Assembly: GCA_045114775.1 (NCBI GenBank) | Contig: JBGULC010000008.1 | Span: 186,001-250,000 of the forward strand | Direction of reading: 5' to 3' | From: UBA3792 sp045114775 | GTDB lineage: Bacteria; Bacillota; Clostridia; Christensenellales; CAG-138 | DNA length: 64,000 bases | Shown here: one piece after another, positions 42,233 through 50,089 of the stretch | How the letters are laid out: every line of letters begins with the position of its first letter | How positions within the stretch are numbered: position 1 is the first letter of the stretch | Made by a program: the position numbers and the translations under genes | Notes under the pieces: model-generated | Seen by the model: only the letters and a program-made list of their open reading frames with translations | Database searches by the model: none | Told to the model about the DNA's origin: nothing

Positions 42233-44058
42233 GCTTCTTCGTTCAACTCCTTCAAAACCTTCGTGACCGCTTCCTCCGTCAGCCCGTACTTCTCCCGCTG
42301 ACGCTGCACGGAGGCCTGGCGTATCGGCTCCGCAGGAAGCGCCACGGAACGCACGCGGCAGGGACTTGCCGCAAGCGCAAGCTTCTCGCCGAGCGAGACG
42401 GTGTTCTCCTCCATCACCAGAAGCCGCGTGCCGACGTCGCGGAAGTATTCGACCATTTCGCCGTCAAGCGGCTGCAAAAAGCGCGCGTTGACAAGGCCCG
42501 TGCCGTGCTTCTTTGCGATCCATTTTGCTAGCGGCAGCAGCGTTCCGTGCGCGACGATCACCGTGCTCTGCATCGGTTCCACGATCTCCCACTCGCCGAA
42601 ATACAGCTTTGTCTTCATCGGAACGTCCGGAAGAGAACCGCGCGGATAACGCACGACGCACGGTTCCTTTCTCGAAACCGCCATTTCCAGCATGGCGATC
42701 AGCTCGCTCTGCGAAGAGGGCGAATAGACTGCGAGCCCCGGCATCATGGAAAGGAACGCCGGATCGAAGATCCCCTGATGCGTTTCGCCGTCCGCGCCCA
42801 CGAGTCCGGCGCGATCGACCGCGATCACGACCGGCAGCTTCTGCAGGCAGACGTCGTGCAGCACGGAATCGAACGCGCGCTGCAAGAACGACGAATAGAG
42901 CGCAACGACCGGCCGCATGCCGCCTCGCGCAAGCCCCGCCGCCATCGTAACGGCGTGCGCTTCCGCGATCCCCACGTCGAAGAACCGGTCCGGATACGTC
43001 TCCGCGAACGCGGACAGCCCCGTCCCGCTCGGCATTGCCGCCGTGATCGCGACGAGCTTTTCGTTTTCCTTTGCGAGGCGCAGCATCGTCTCGCCGAACA
43101 GTTCGGAACAGGTCTTCTGCCGTTCCGGGCTGACCTTTCCGGTCATGATCTCAAACGGCGCGATCCCGTGGAACTTCTCGGGGTTCTCGACTGCGAACGG
43201 ATAGCCCTTTCCCTTGGTCGTGATCGCATGCAGGATCATCGGCTTGCTGAGCGCCTTGCATCGTTTCAGATACTTGACGACCTTCAGAACGTCGTGCCCG
43301 TCGATCGGTCCGAGATACAGGATCCCGAATTCCTCGAACGGCAGATTCGGCGCAAGAAAGCGCTTTGCGCGGTTCTTGAAATGCTCCATGTGCCGGCTGA
43401 GGAATTTGCCGAACCGACTCGTTTCCAGCGTTCCGGAAAGCCAGCGCTTGAATTTATTGTACAGGCGGTTGGTTCGCATCGTCGTCAGGGAATCTTTCAG
43501 CCCGCCGACGTTTTCGGAGATCGACATCTGATTGTCGTTCAGAACGATCAGCAGCGGCAGCTTATCCCGTCCCGCGTCGTTCAGACCCTCGAACGACAAG
43601 CCGCCGGTCATGGCGCCGTCGCCGACGAATGCGATCGCCATGTGATGATCGCCGTTCAGCCGCATCGCGCGGGCAAGGCCGAGCGCCGCGGAGATCGCCG
43701 TGCTTGCGTGCCCTGTGTTGAACACGTCATGCTCGCTTTCCGAAAACTTCGGAAAGCCCGCAAGCCCGTCCTCCTGCCGCAGCGTGGAGAACGCTTCCCT
43801 GCGTCCGGTCAGAATCTTATGCGCGTATGCCTGATGCCCGACGTCGAAAACGATCTTGTCGTTCGGGCTGTCGAACACATAATGCATCGCCACGATCAGG
43901 TCGACGGCGCCGAGGCTGGAGGCGAGATGCCCGCCGGTCTTTGATACGTTTTCCACCAAAAAAGCGCGCAGCTCCTCGCAGAGCGCCGGAAGCTGCTCCT
44001 CCTTCAGCGCTTTCAGATCTTGTATTCCGTTGATCGTATCCAGAATCGGATAGCTCAT
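42229..44058 (-). CDS. dxs: 1-deoxy-D-xylulose-5-phosphate synthase
   Basis: First enzyme of the MEP isoprenoid pathway: pyruvate plus glyceraldehyde-3-phosphate, ThDP-dependent. 609 residues: HLASSLGAVDL near the N-terminus, the ThDP loop GDGAMTGGLSFEGLNDAG (about 147-164), transketolase central domain with DVGIAEAHAVTMAAGLA, and the C-terminal domain. It sits between ispA and tlyA, the usual clostridial order. Confidence 0.97.
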   Translation of the reverse strand: MSYPILDTINGIQDLKALKEEQLPALCEELRAFLVENVSKTGGHLASSLGAVDLIVAMHYVFDSPNDKIVFDVGHQAYAHKILTGRREAFSTLRQEDGLAGFPKFSESEHDVFNTGHASTAISAALGLARAMRLNGDHHMAIAFVGDGAMTGGLSFEGLNDAGRDKLPLLIVLNDNQMSISENVGGLKDSLTTMRTNRLYNKFKRWLSGTLETSRFGKFLSRHMEHFKNRAKRFLAPNLPFEEFGILYLGPIDGHDVLKVVKYLKRCKALSKPMILHAITTKGKGYPFAVENPEKFHGIAPFEIMTGKVSPERQKTCSELFGETMLRLAKENEKLVAITAAMPSGTGLSAFAETYPDRFFDVGIAEAHAVTMAAGLARGGMRPVVALYSSFLQRAFDSVLHDVCLQKLPVVIAVDRAGLVGADGETHQGIFDPAFLSMMPGLAVYSPSSQSELIAMLEMAVSRKEPCVVRYPRGSLPDVPMKTKLYFGEWEIVEPMQSTVIVAHGTLLPLAKWIAKKHGTGLVNARFLQPLDGEMVEYFRDVGTRLLVMEENTVSLGEKLALAASPCRVRSVALPAEPIRQASVQRQREKYGLTEEAVTKVLKELNEEA

Positions 44059-44059
44059 G

Positions 44060-44857
44060 TCAGTTGGTTCTGCTCCGTAAAGATTTGATCAGTTCGCGCA
44101 ACGCGTCCGCGGATTCTCCGCCGTACGGCAGCAGGATCGCTTCCGCCTTTTTCGCTGCGTCTTCGATAAACAGTCCGGTTTCTTCCCGTCCGTAAAGCGT
44201 CACGTAGGTCAACTTGTTTTCCAGACGGTCCTTTTCCTCGTCCAGAAGATCGTCCGTCATCTGGAACAGCAGCCCGAGCGTATCGCCGAACGAGCGCATC
44301 TCCTCCGCCTTTGCGGGATCCGAAAGATACGCACCCGCCGCGCAGGCTGCGCGGAACAGCGCGCCGGTCTTGTTGAGATGGATGCGTTCGAGCGTTTCGG
44401 CGCTGCGTTCGGTCAGGTTCAGATCGTCGCTCTGACCGCTGACCATGGCATATGCGCCTTCGAAGATCGCCCGCTTGGCGTCGTCGAAGCCGCTCTGCGA
44501 AAGCAGAAGCAATCCGGCCTTTGTCAAAAGCCCGTCGCCTGCGAGAATTGCGTTCGCCTCGCCGAAGCGAATATGATTGCTCGGCTTGCCGCGGCGCATC
44601 GGATCGTCGTCCATCGCCGGAAGATCGTCGTGAATCAGCGAATAGCAATGCACCATTTCAAGCGCGCAGGCAAACGGCATCGCGTCCGATTCGCTGCCTC
44701 CGAGCATTTTCGTTACCGTCAGCAGCAGGTACGGGCGGATCCGTTTCCCGCCGTCCAGCAGGCTGTAGGACATGCTTTCGTTGAGCAGCGGCGCGGAACC
44801 GTCCTGCTCCATATAAACGCGAAGCGCCTGTTCGATCCGTGCTGGCTCCTGCATCAT
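44060..44857 (-). CDS. ispA: Polyprenyl synthetase, farnesyl diphosphate synthase type
   Basis: 265 residues, slightly shorter than the usual 290. GGKRIRP (about 36-42), first Asp-rich motif IHDDLPAMDDD (about 75-85) with the two-residue insertion typical of bacterial FPP synthase, NHIRFGEANAILAGDGL, second Asp-rich motif TDDLLDEEKD (about 200-209). It makes FPP for undecaprenyl and quinone synthesis. It overlaps xseB by four bases and ends one base before the dxs ATG. Confidence 0.95.
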   Translation of the reverse strand: MMQEPARIEQALRVYMEQDGSAPLLNESMSYSLLDGGKRIRPYLLLTVTKMLGGSESDAMPFACALEMVHCYSLIHDDLPAMDDDPMRRGKPSNHIRFGEANAILAGDGLLTKAGLLLLSQSGFDDAKRAIFEGAYAMVSGQSDDLNLTERSAETLERIHLNKTGALFRAACAAGAYLSDPAKAEEMRSFGDTLGLLFQMTDDLLDEEKDRLENKLTYVTLYGREETGLFIEDAAKKAEAILLPYGGESADALRELIKSLRSRTN

Positions 44858-45045
44858 GCGTTCTCCCGTTCCGTCTCTCCGATCCGTTTTTCGTACGCGT
44901 CAAGCATCGCCGCGCAGTCGCGGTAGAGCGCTTCGCCCTGCTCATAGAGGGAAATCATCTCGTCGAGCGGCACGTTGCCGCTTTCCAGACGCGATACGAT
45001 CGATTCCAGCTGTTCCTGTTTCTGTTCGAATGTCAGTTCGCTCAT
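44854..45045 (-). CDS. xseB: Exodeoxyribonuclease VII small subunit
   Basis: 63 residues, normal for XseB. LTFEQKQEQLESIVSRLESG followed by LDEMISLYEQGEAL matches the family. It forms the ExoVII complex with XseA and overlaps it as ATGA. Confidence 0.95.
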   Translation of the reverse strand: MSELTFEQKQEQLESIVSRLESGNVPLDEMISLYEQGEALYRDCAAMLDAYEKRIGETERENA

Positions 45046-46253
45046 ACTGTTTCCTTTCCGGTGATCTTCGCCGCCGCCGTTCCGTCCGCAAACCGGATCG
45101 AAACGGGCTGTCCCTCCTCCGTCTGTCCGACCGCGGTGATCGGCTTGCCGTTATGGTCCGCGATCAGCGCAAACCCGCGCTCCAGCGTTCGCTGCGGGCT
45201 GAATGCATACAGCCGCTCCTTCTCCCGCTCCAGACGGTGCCGCTTTTCTTCGATCGCTCGTTCCGTCCTCTGCGCGATCGATGCGCGCGTTTCGTCAAGC
45301 ATCTGTCTTTTCTGTTCGACCGAACGGTCGAGACGCAGCCGCACCGCATCGCCCCATGTGAGCCGTAAACGGTCGCGCTTGCTCCGGATCCCGTTGCCGA
45401 GCGCATTTTTGAGCCGTTCACCCGACTTGGAAACGGTCGAGCGAAGCACGGCAAACTCCGGCACGGCGAGCTCCGCGGCGGCCGACGGCGTCGGCGCATG
45501 CCGATCCGCGACAAAATCGCTGATCGAAACGTCGGCATCGTGCCCCACTGCCGAGATCACGGGGATCGAACAGCGCCGGATCGCCTCCGCGACCGGCGGC
45601 TCGTTGAACGCCCAAAGATCCTCGATGCTGCCGCCGCCCCTGCCGACGATCAGCACGTCGCAGCGCTGTTCGGCGTCCGCAAGATCAATCGCCGCCGCAA
45701 TCTCTTTCGCGGCGCCGTCGCCCTGTACAGCGGTCGGATACAGGATGATCGGCATCGTCGGAAACCGCCATCCGATCACCCTCTGCACGTCGTCGCGCGC
45801 TTTGCCGCTTGTGCTCGTGACCAGCCCGACCGCTCTCGGCAGAAACGGGATCGGCTTCTTTCCCGCCTCGTCGAACCAGCCGCGCGCGCGCAGTTCTTCT
45901 TTATAAGCGGCGAATGCGGCATACAGCGCGCCGTGGCCCATCTGCATCATTCCGGCCGCCATGATCTGAAAGCGCCCGTCCTTCCGGTAAAGCGTCGCCT
46001 TGCCCGTAAGCCGCACATGCTGACCGTCTTTGGGCAGGAAGCGAAGCCCCTGTACGTTCTGTCGGAACATCACGCAGTTGACCGAAGCGAGCTCGTCCTT
46101 GAGCGTAAAATACAGGTGGCCGGACGTATGGCGCTTGACGCCTTCCAGCTCGCCTTCGACCGCAAGCGCTTTGAGATTCGGGTCGAAGCCGAGCAGCAGA
46201 TCGACATATTCGGTCAGTTCATGCACCGTAAAGACGGGTTTCAATTCTTCCAT
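45042..46253 (-). CDS. xseA: Exodeoxyribonuclease VII large subunit
   Basis: 403 residues: N-terminal OB fold (about 5-100, VEGELEGVKRHTSGHLYFTLKD), catalytic domain with VGLVTSTSGKARDDV, RGGGSIEDLWAFNE and GHDADVSISDFVADRHAPTPSAAAE (read in two parts), then a coiled-coil C-terminus. It degrades single-stranded DNA. The start lies 13 bases inside the end of the TsaD-like gene. Confidence 0.97.
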   Translation of the reverse strand: MEELKPVFTVHELTEYVDLLLGFDPNLKALAVEGELEGVKRHTSGHLYFTLKDELASVNCVMFRQNVQGLRFLPKDGQHVRLTGKATLYRKDGRFQIMAAGMMQMGHGALYAAFAAYKEELRARGWFDEAGKKPIPFLPRAVGLVTSTSGKARDDVQRVIGWRFPTMPIILYPTAVQGDGAAKEIAAAIDLADAEQRCDVLIVGRGGGSIEDLWAFNEPPVAEAIRRCSIPVISAVGHDADVSISDFVADRHAPTPSAAAELAVPEFAVLRSTVSKSGERLKNALGNGIRSKRDRLRLTWGDAVRLRLDRSVEQKRQMLDETRASIAQRTERAIEEKRHRLEREKERLYAFSPQRTLERGFALIADHNGKPITAVGQTEEGQPVSIRFADGTAAAKITGKETV

Positions 46254-47194
46254 GCGATCTCCCGATCCGCGCCGATCAGCGCGATCCCCACGGCGTTGTC
46301 CTTCGACAGCTCCGGTCTGCCGAAATACAGTCTGCCGGAAAACCTGTTTTTAAGAAGCGTCCGCAAAAGCGCGGACGACGCCACGCCGCCGCAGACCAGA
46401 AACGGCAGATCGCCGTATTGCCCGACGGCGTTACAGAACATTTTGGACAGCGTGCGCGCAAGGCAGTCATAGACGCCGTACGCAAGCTCCGCATCCGGAA
46501 CGGTCCCCAGAAGCCGCTGCGCCGCAGTTTCGGCCCCGGAGAACGAACAGCTTGTCCCTTTGACCGCGCTCGCGAGCTTCACATCCTTTTCCGTTGCCTG
46601 CAGCGCAAGCATTTCAAGATGCTTTCCCGCAGGAAAAGGCAGCGAAAGCGCGACGCCGACGCGATCCACAAACTGTCCCGCGTGCAGATCGTTCGAACAA
46701 CCGACCGTTTCGATCCGGTACGGCGCGGTCCGATGCGGTTCGACAAGCAGCAGATCGGTCGTTCCGCCGCTGATGTGTACCGCGAAGAACCGTTCGCGAT
46801 CCAGAAGCGCTTCGTTTCCGTACAGTGCGGCGCGGATATGCCCGCTCTGGTGATCCGACCGGACAAGCGGCACGCCGAGCGCAGCGGCAAGCGTCTCCGC
46901 CTGCTTCGATCCGGCGAGAAATACCGGCATATAGCTTCCTTCCCTTGCCGTAGGCGCTGCGCTGACCGAAACGCAGGCGACATCGCGCCGGTCGATCGCG
47001 GAAAACAGCTCGCAAAGCAGCGGCGAAAGCTGTTTTACATGCTGAAACAGTCCCTCGGATTGCCGCAGTCCGCGCTCTCCAAAAGCTACGGAAAGCATCG
47101 TCCCTTTTGAAAAGACGATGCTCTTTCCATCCGTACATGCGACCGAGGTGGTATAACAGCTCGTGTCGATCCCGATGCTCAAGGGTTCCGGCAT
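46241..47194 (-). CDS. TsaD/Kae1/Gcp-like ASKHA-fold protein (paralogue of the t6A enzyme)
   Basis: 317 residues. The N-terminus GIDTSCYTTSVAC matches the glycoprotease/TsaD start. The metal motif is SDHQSGHIRAAL (His115, His119), close to the NHxxGH of TsaD. VHISGGTTDLLLV is the phosphate loop, followed by FSGAET and LVCGGVASSALLR. This variant is a separate clade common in Clostridia at the nusB-xseA junction, while true tsaD usually lies elsewhere with tsaB and tsaE. The function of the paralogue is not known to me. Confidence 0.82.
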   Translation of the reverse strand: MPEPLSIGIDTSCYTTSVACTDGKSIVFSKGTMLSVAFGERGLRQSEGLFQHVKQLSPLLCELFSAIDRRDVACVSVSAAPTAREGSYMPVFLAGSKQAETLAAALGVPLVRSDHQSGHIRAALYGNEALLDRERFFAVHISGGTTDLLLVEPHRTAPYRIETVGCSNDLHAGQFVDRVGVALSLPFPAGKHLEMLALQATEKDVKLASAVKGTSCSFSGAETAAQRLLGTVPDAELAYGVYDCLARTLSKMFCNAVGQYGDLPFLVCGGVASSALLRTLLKNRFSGRLYFGRPELSKDNAVGIALIGADREIAWKN

Positions 47195-47196
47195 AT

Positions 47197-47595
47197 TCAG
47201 CGTTCCTTTGCGATCGCTCCGAGCACGCCGTTGATAAACCCTGCGGACTTATCGCCGCCGAACACCTTTGCAAGCTCGACGGCCTCGTTGACCGTTGCGC
47301 CGACCGGAATGCCGCGTTCGTACAGCAGCTCGTAAACGGCGATGCGCAGGATCGATAGGTCGACCTTCGCGATCCTTTGCAGCGACCAATCCGTGGCGTG
47401 CGCTTCGATCTTTTCGTCGATCTCCGGAAGATGCGCGTGCACGCCCTCGTACAGACGATCGGAAAACAGCGCGTCCTCCTCGGGCAAAAGCGCCTGCTCC
47501 GACTGCTCGAGCGCGTCCTCAATCGAATCCACGCCGCCGACCGTCTCCGCATAGAGACGCTTCATGGCGATCTCTCTTGAAAGCGTATGGTTCAT
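47197..47595 (-). CDS. nusB: Transcription antitermination factor NusB
   Basis: 132 residues, all helical. SREIAMKRLYAE near the N-terminus, then VDLSILRIAVYELLY and GATVNEAVELAKVFGGDKSAGFINGVLGAI match NusB (quoted as fragments). It acts with NusE on boxA in rRNA transcripts. It overlaps the DUF2273 stop by four bases. Confidence 0.95.
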   Translation of the reverse strand: MNHTLSREIAMKRLYAETVGGVDSIEDALEQSEQALLPEEDALFSDRLYEGVHAHLPEIDEKIEAHATDWSLQRIAKVDLSILRIAVYELLYERGIPVGATVNEAVELAKVFGGDKSAGFINGVLGAIAKER

Positions 47596-47804
47596 GCGCG
47601 TTTCCCCTTAAACAGATTCCGGAAGAAGTCCTTCACGGCCTCAAAGCCGCCCTTGTCGATCAGACGGCCGAAGAAGATCGCGATGAGAACCAGCACGGCG
47701 GCAAGCAGCGTCCACCAGCCGATGAGATAGATCATCAGAACGATGATCAGCGCAAGAATGCTCAGTATCACCGCCCACTTGTGATTCTGAAAAAACTCTC
47801 TCAT
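47592..47804 (-). CDS. DUF2273 small membrane protein
   Basis: 70 residues with two membrane helices (about 10-28 and 31-46) and a basic, aromatic C-terminus. DUF2273 genes sit with Asp23 and AmaP genes in Bacillota and probably help tether Asp23 to the membrane. Confidence 0.88.
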   Translation of the reverse strand: MREFFQNHKWAVILSILALIIVLMIYLIGWWTLLAAVLVLIAIFFGRLIDKGGFEAVKDFFRNLFKGKRA

Positions 47805-47828
47805 ATTCTTTGACCTCCAACCGCAGGT

Positions 47829-48176
47829 TTACGATGATTTTTGCTGATCGCTCGTCTGATCGACTGTGACGTCGACAACGCCGATCGGCTTTCCGCATGT
47901 CTCGGTGATCGCCGCAGCGATCGCGTCCTCAAGCGCGTGCGTTACCTCTAAATAGGACAGCTCGGGTCCCGTTACGACGCGCACTTCGATCCGAATGAGG
48001 CTGCCGATCGCAGAGACCCTTGTCCTGGCGCTTCTGACCTCCGGCCGTCTTTCGGCCGTACGCTGCGCGATCTGCGACAGCGCTGTAAAGGATACGGCCG
48101 TCTCGCCGAGCGCCGTTTTACCGAGCGGCGCCGTATCTCTGCGGTTTCGCCGCCCATGAAACAATCCGTACAGCAT
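47829..48176 (-). CDS. AmaP-like Asp23-type protein without its membrane anchor
   Basis: 115 residues. The core VSFTALSQIAQRTAE, then RVSAIGSLIRIEVRVVTGPEL, matches the soluble C-terminal part of AmaP, the Asp23 membrane anchor. The two N-terminal helices of AmaP are missing: the N-terminus is a basic stretch (HGRRNRR). It lies between the Asp23 gene and DUF2273. Confidence 0.75.
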   Translation of the reverse strand: MLYGLFHGRRNRRDTAPLGKTALGETAVSFTALSQIAQRTAERRPEVRSARTRVSAIGSLIRIEVRVVTGPELSYLEVTHALEDAIAAAITETCGKPIGVVDVTVDQTSDQQKSS

Positions 48177-48212
48177 AGTTGCACCTATTGCCGGATGCTT
48201 GTCCGCACAGCG

Positions 48213-48234
48213 CTGCCGGAGCAGGCTCCGGCAG
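48213..48234. other. Perfect GC-rich inverted repeat between the two Asp23-type genes
   Basis: CTGCCGGAG and CTCCGGCAG (9 bp) with a CAGG loop and no T run. Likely an mRNA stability or processing hairpin just after the Asp23 stop. Confidence 0.6.
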
Positions 48235-48239
48235 TATTG

Positions 48240-48653
48240 TTACTTAACACGGGTCTCGGGCTTCGGCGGTTCGACCGGTACTTCCTTTGCAAAGACGATC
48301 GAATTGACCGCGATATTGACCTGAACGACCTTGAGTCCCGTCATGGTCTCGATCGCGTTCTTGACCGCGTTCTGCACGTTGCGGCAGACCTCCTGGATCC
48401 GGAAGCCGTAGCGAACGATGATGCTCATATCGACCGCGCACTCCACGGAACCGATCTCGACCTTGATGCCCTTTGTATAGTTCTTTTTGCCGAGCTTTTC
48501 GCCGAGGCCTTCAAAAGCCGTGCCGCTCATGCCGTAAACGCCGTCCACCTCTGCCGCGGCCAGCGTCGCAATCGTTGCGACGACGTCCTCCGCAAATACG
48601 ATCTTGCCTCCGTTGTCTTCGGATTCGATGGTAATATCCTTATATTCGCTCAT
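48240..48653 (-). CDS. Asp23/Gls24 family envelope stress response protein
   Basis: 137 residues. GKIVFAEDVVATIATLAAAEVDG followed by DMSIIVRYGFRIQEVCRNVQ and AIETMTGL is the Asp23 domain (quoted in parts). Asp23 proteins coat the inner face of the membrane in cell-wall stress. The ATG at 48653 with GGGAGGA is preferred to an upstream in-frame ATG at 48677. Confidence 0.92.
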   Translation of the reverse strand: MSEYKDITIESEDNGGKIVFAEDVVATIATLAAAEVDGVYGMSGTAFEGLGEKLGKKNYTKGIKVEIGSVECAVDMSIIVRYGFRIQEVCRNVQNAVKNAIETMTGLKVVQVNIAVNSIVFAKEVPVEPPKPETRVK

Positions 48654-48695
48654 AAAAGATCCTCCCAAACCTTTCAAATTACAATATACATAAGC

Positions 48696-48724
48696 AGTAT
48701 ACCATCAAACTTCCAAAAAGTAAA
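48696..48724 (-). promoter_or_regulatory. Sigma-A promoter of the Asp23-nusB-xse-isp-dxs-tlyA operon
   Basis: TTTACT, 17-base spacer, TATACT on the minus strand, in the gap after spoIIIAH. There is no terminator after spoIIIAH, so read-through during sporulation is possible. Confidence 0.75.
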
Positions 48725-48745
48725 CCCATGAAAGAGATTTCACAA

Positions 48746-49285
48746 TCAAAGCGTCGTGCTGATCTTTACATTTTCCGCAGTTTTTCCGGTCTCCCGCAGA
48801 ACGATGTCCAGGATCTGCGCGACCTGCTCGTCGTTCAGCGTGTCCGCGCCGACGACCACATTGACGTTTCCCTTGTGGATCGAAACGATCACGTCCGCAA
48901 AGCCCTTCGAACGGACGAGGTTTTCTACCGTCAGCTCCGTTTCCATGGCGTTGACAAGCTCCAGCTTCTGCCGCTGCGCATCCGACAGCGTTTCCTTGTC
49001 CCCTCCCTGCGCGACGATCGCGTCGAGATACGCAAGCTCCTGCGTCCGAACGCTGTCGCGCTCCTCACGATAGGACGCGAAGAAGTTTGCGTTCGCGGGC
49101 CCGCTCTGCGAGGAGACCTGCGCAACATCGGACGGCTTCTGCGCGCCCGTTTGCTCCGTCCTGTTCTTTCCCTTGTTCACCAGAATGTTGGTGACGACCG
49201 CCGCGACCAGCAAGAGGCAAAGCCCTGCCGCCGTCAGCACGCGTTTGTTCAGCCATTTCCCGTGGCGTCGAATGAATTCTCTCAT
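48746..49285 (-). CDS. spoIIIAH: Stage III sporulation protein AH
   Basis: 179 residues: membrane helix (about 17-37), a variable linker, then the ring-forming domain starting NFFASYREERDSVRTQELAYL. SpoIIIAH faces the intermembrane space and pairs with SpoIIQ across the two membranes of the engulfed forespore. The ATG at 49285 has GGAGGA before it. Last gene of the spoIIIA operon. Confidence 0.94.
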   Translation of the reverse strand: MREFIRRHGKWLNKRVLTAAGLCLLLVAAVVTNILVNKGKNRTEQTGAQKPSDVAQVSSQSGPANANFFASYREERDSVRTQELAYLDAIVAQGGDKETLSDAQRQKLELVNAMETELTVENLVRSKGFADVIVSIHKGNVNVVVGADTLNDEQVAQILDIVLRETGKTAENVKISTTL

Positions 49286-49308
49286 CTTTTTCCTCCGCAA
49301 TGTTAGTT

Positions 49309-49908
49309 TCAGGATCCCCCGTAGGACATTTCAAACACTTCGATCCGTTCGATCGGTATCCCTGCCGCGGCATGCACCGCGGCCTGCAGCTTTTGCCGCA
49401 CCGAAAAATCCGATGCGCCTTCCGCGACAACGATCACGCCCCGCACGATCGGCTCCTTTTCGTACAGCACGATCGGTTTATGCCCGTTTTCCGTCTCCAC
49501 CGTCGCGGGCTCGGTGACCTCGCGCAGCGAGCGCGAGGTCTCGTTTCCTCCCGTACCGTTCGCGTCCTTTACGTCCTCATCGGTCTGCCGTACGACTGCG
49601 GTGACGATCTCTCCGTTCGTCTCATACGTTACGAGCACATCCACCCTGCCCGCGCCGCGGATCTTTGAAAGCACTTCGATCAGTCTTGATTCCAACGCAT
49701 CCCGCCCTTCTGCTGCGCGTTCCGTGACTTCGTTTCCCTTCTCGGGTTCCTTCTCCCGCTCCCTGTCGCAGCGGATCCCGCTGCCGATCAGGCAGAAAAG
49801 AACGGCGGCCAGTCCGAAGACCGCATACAGGATATAGACGAATCCGGGGCTGTTTTTGACACGTGCTTTCCACCATGCAGCCAGCGTGCCGCCGTCCTTC
49901 TTCTGCAT
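49309..49908 (-). CDS. spoIIIAG: Stage III sporulation protein AG
   Basis: 199 residues: membrane helix (about 24-43), then a soluble domain with LESRLIEVLSKIRGAGRVDVL and the C-terminal VRGVIVVAEGASDFSVRQKL and IPIERIEVFEM, the ring-building EscJ-like part. It forms the large ring of the mother cell-forespore channel. The ATG at 49908 is preceded by GGGAGG. Confidence 0.94.
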   Translation of the reverse strand: MQKKDGGTLAAWWKARVKNSPGFVYILYAVFGLAAVLFCLIGSGIRCDREREKEPEKGNEVTERAAEGRDALESRLIEVLSKIRGAGRVDVLVTYETNGEIVTAVVRQTDEDVKDANGTGGNETSRSLREVTEPATVETENGHKPIVLYEKEPIVRGVIVVAEGASDFSVRQKLQAAVHAAAGIPIERIEVFEMSYGGS

Positions 49909-49921
49909 TATAGTCCTCCCT

Positions 49922-50089
49922 TCATCGGAATATGCCAACGATCCCGGACGCGAGCAGCTCCAGAAACAAAAGCCCGATCGCCGTCCTTGCCGCCGAACGA
50001 ACCGGGGAACGCGGCAAAAGCGCTTCGATGAGCGACAGCACGAGCCCGCCTGCCGCGATCGCAAGCGATGCGGAAACGATCCGGCTCAC
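49922..50089 (-). CDS. spoIIIAF: Stage III sporulation protein AF, truncated to its membrane part
   Basis: 55 residues only, against about 200 in B. subtilis. GTG at 50089 overlaps the spoIIIAE stop (GTGA). The product has two hydrophobic helices (about 4-20 and 35-53) joined by ALLPRSPVRSAAR, which matches the N-terminal membrane hairpin of SpoIIIAF (LLP, then a polar turn). The soluble ring-type domain that normally follows is absent; the TGA at 49922 is followed 13 bases later by the spoIIIAG start. Position between AE and AG supports identity. Confidence 0.78.
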   Translation of the reverse strand: MSRIVSASLAIAAGGLVLSLIEALLPRSPVRSAARTAIGLLFLELLASGIVGIFR

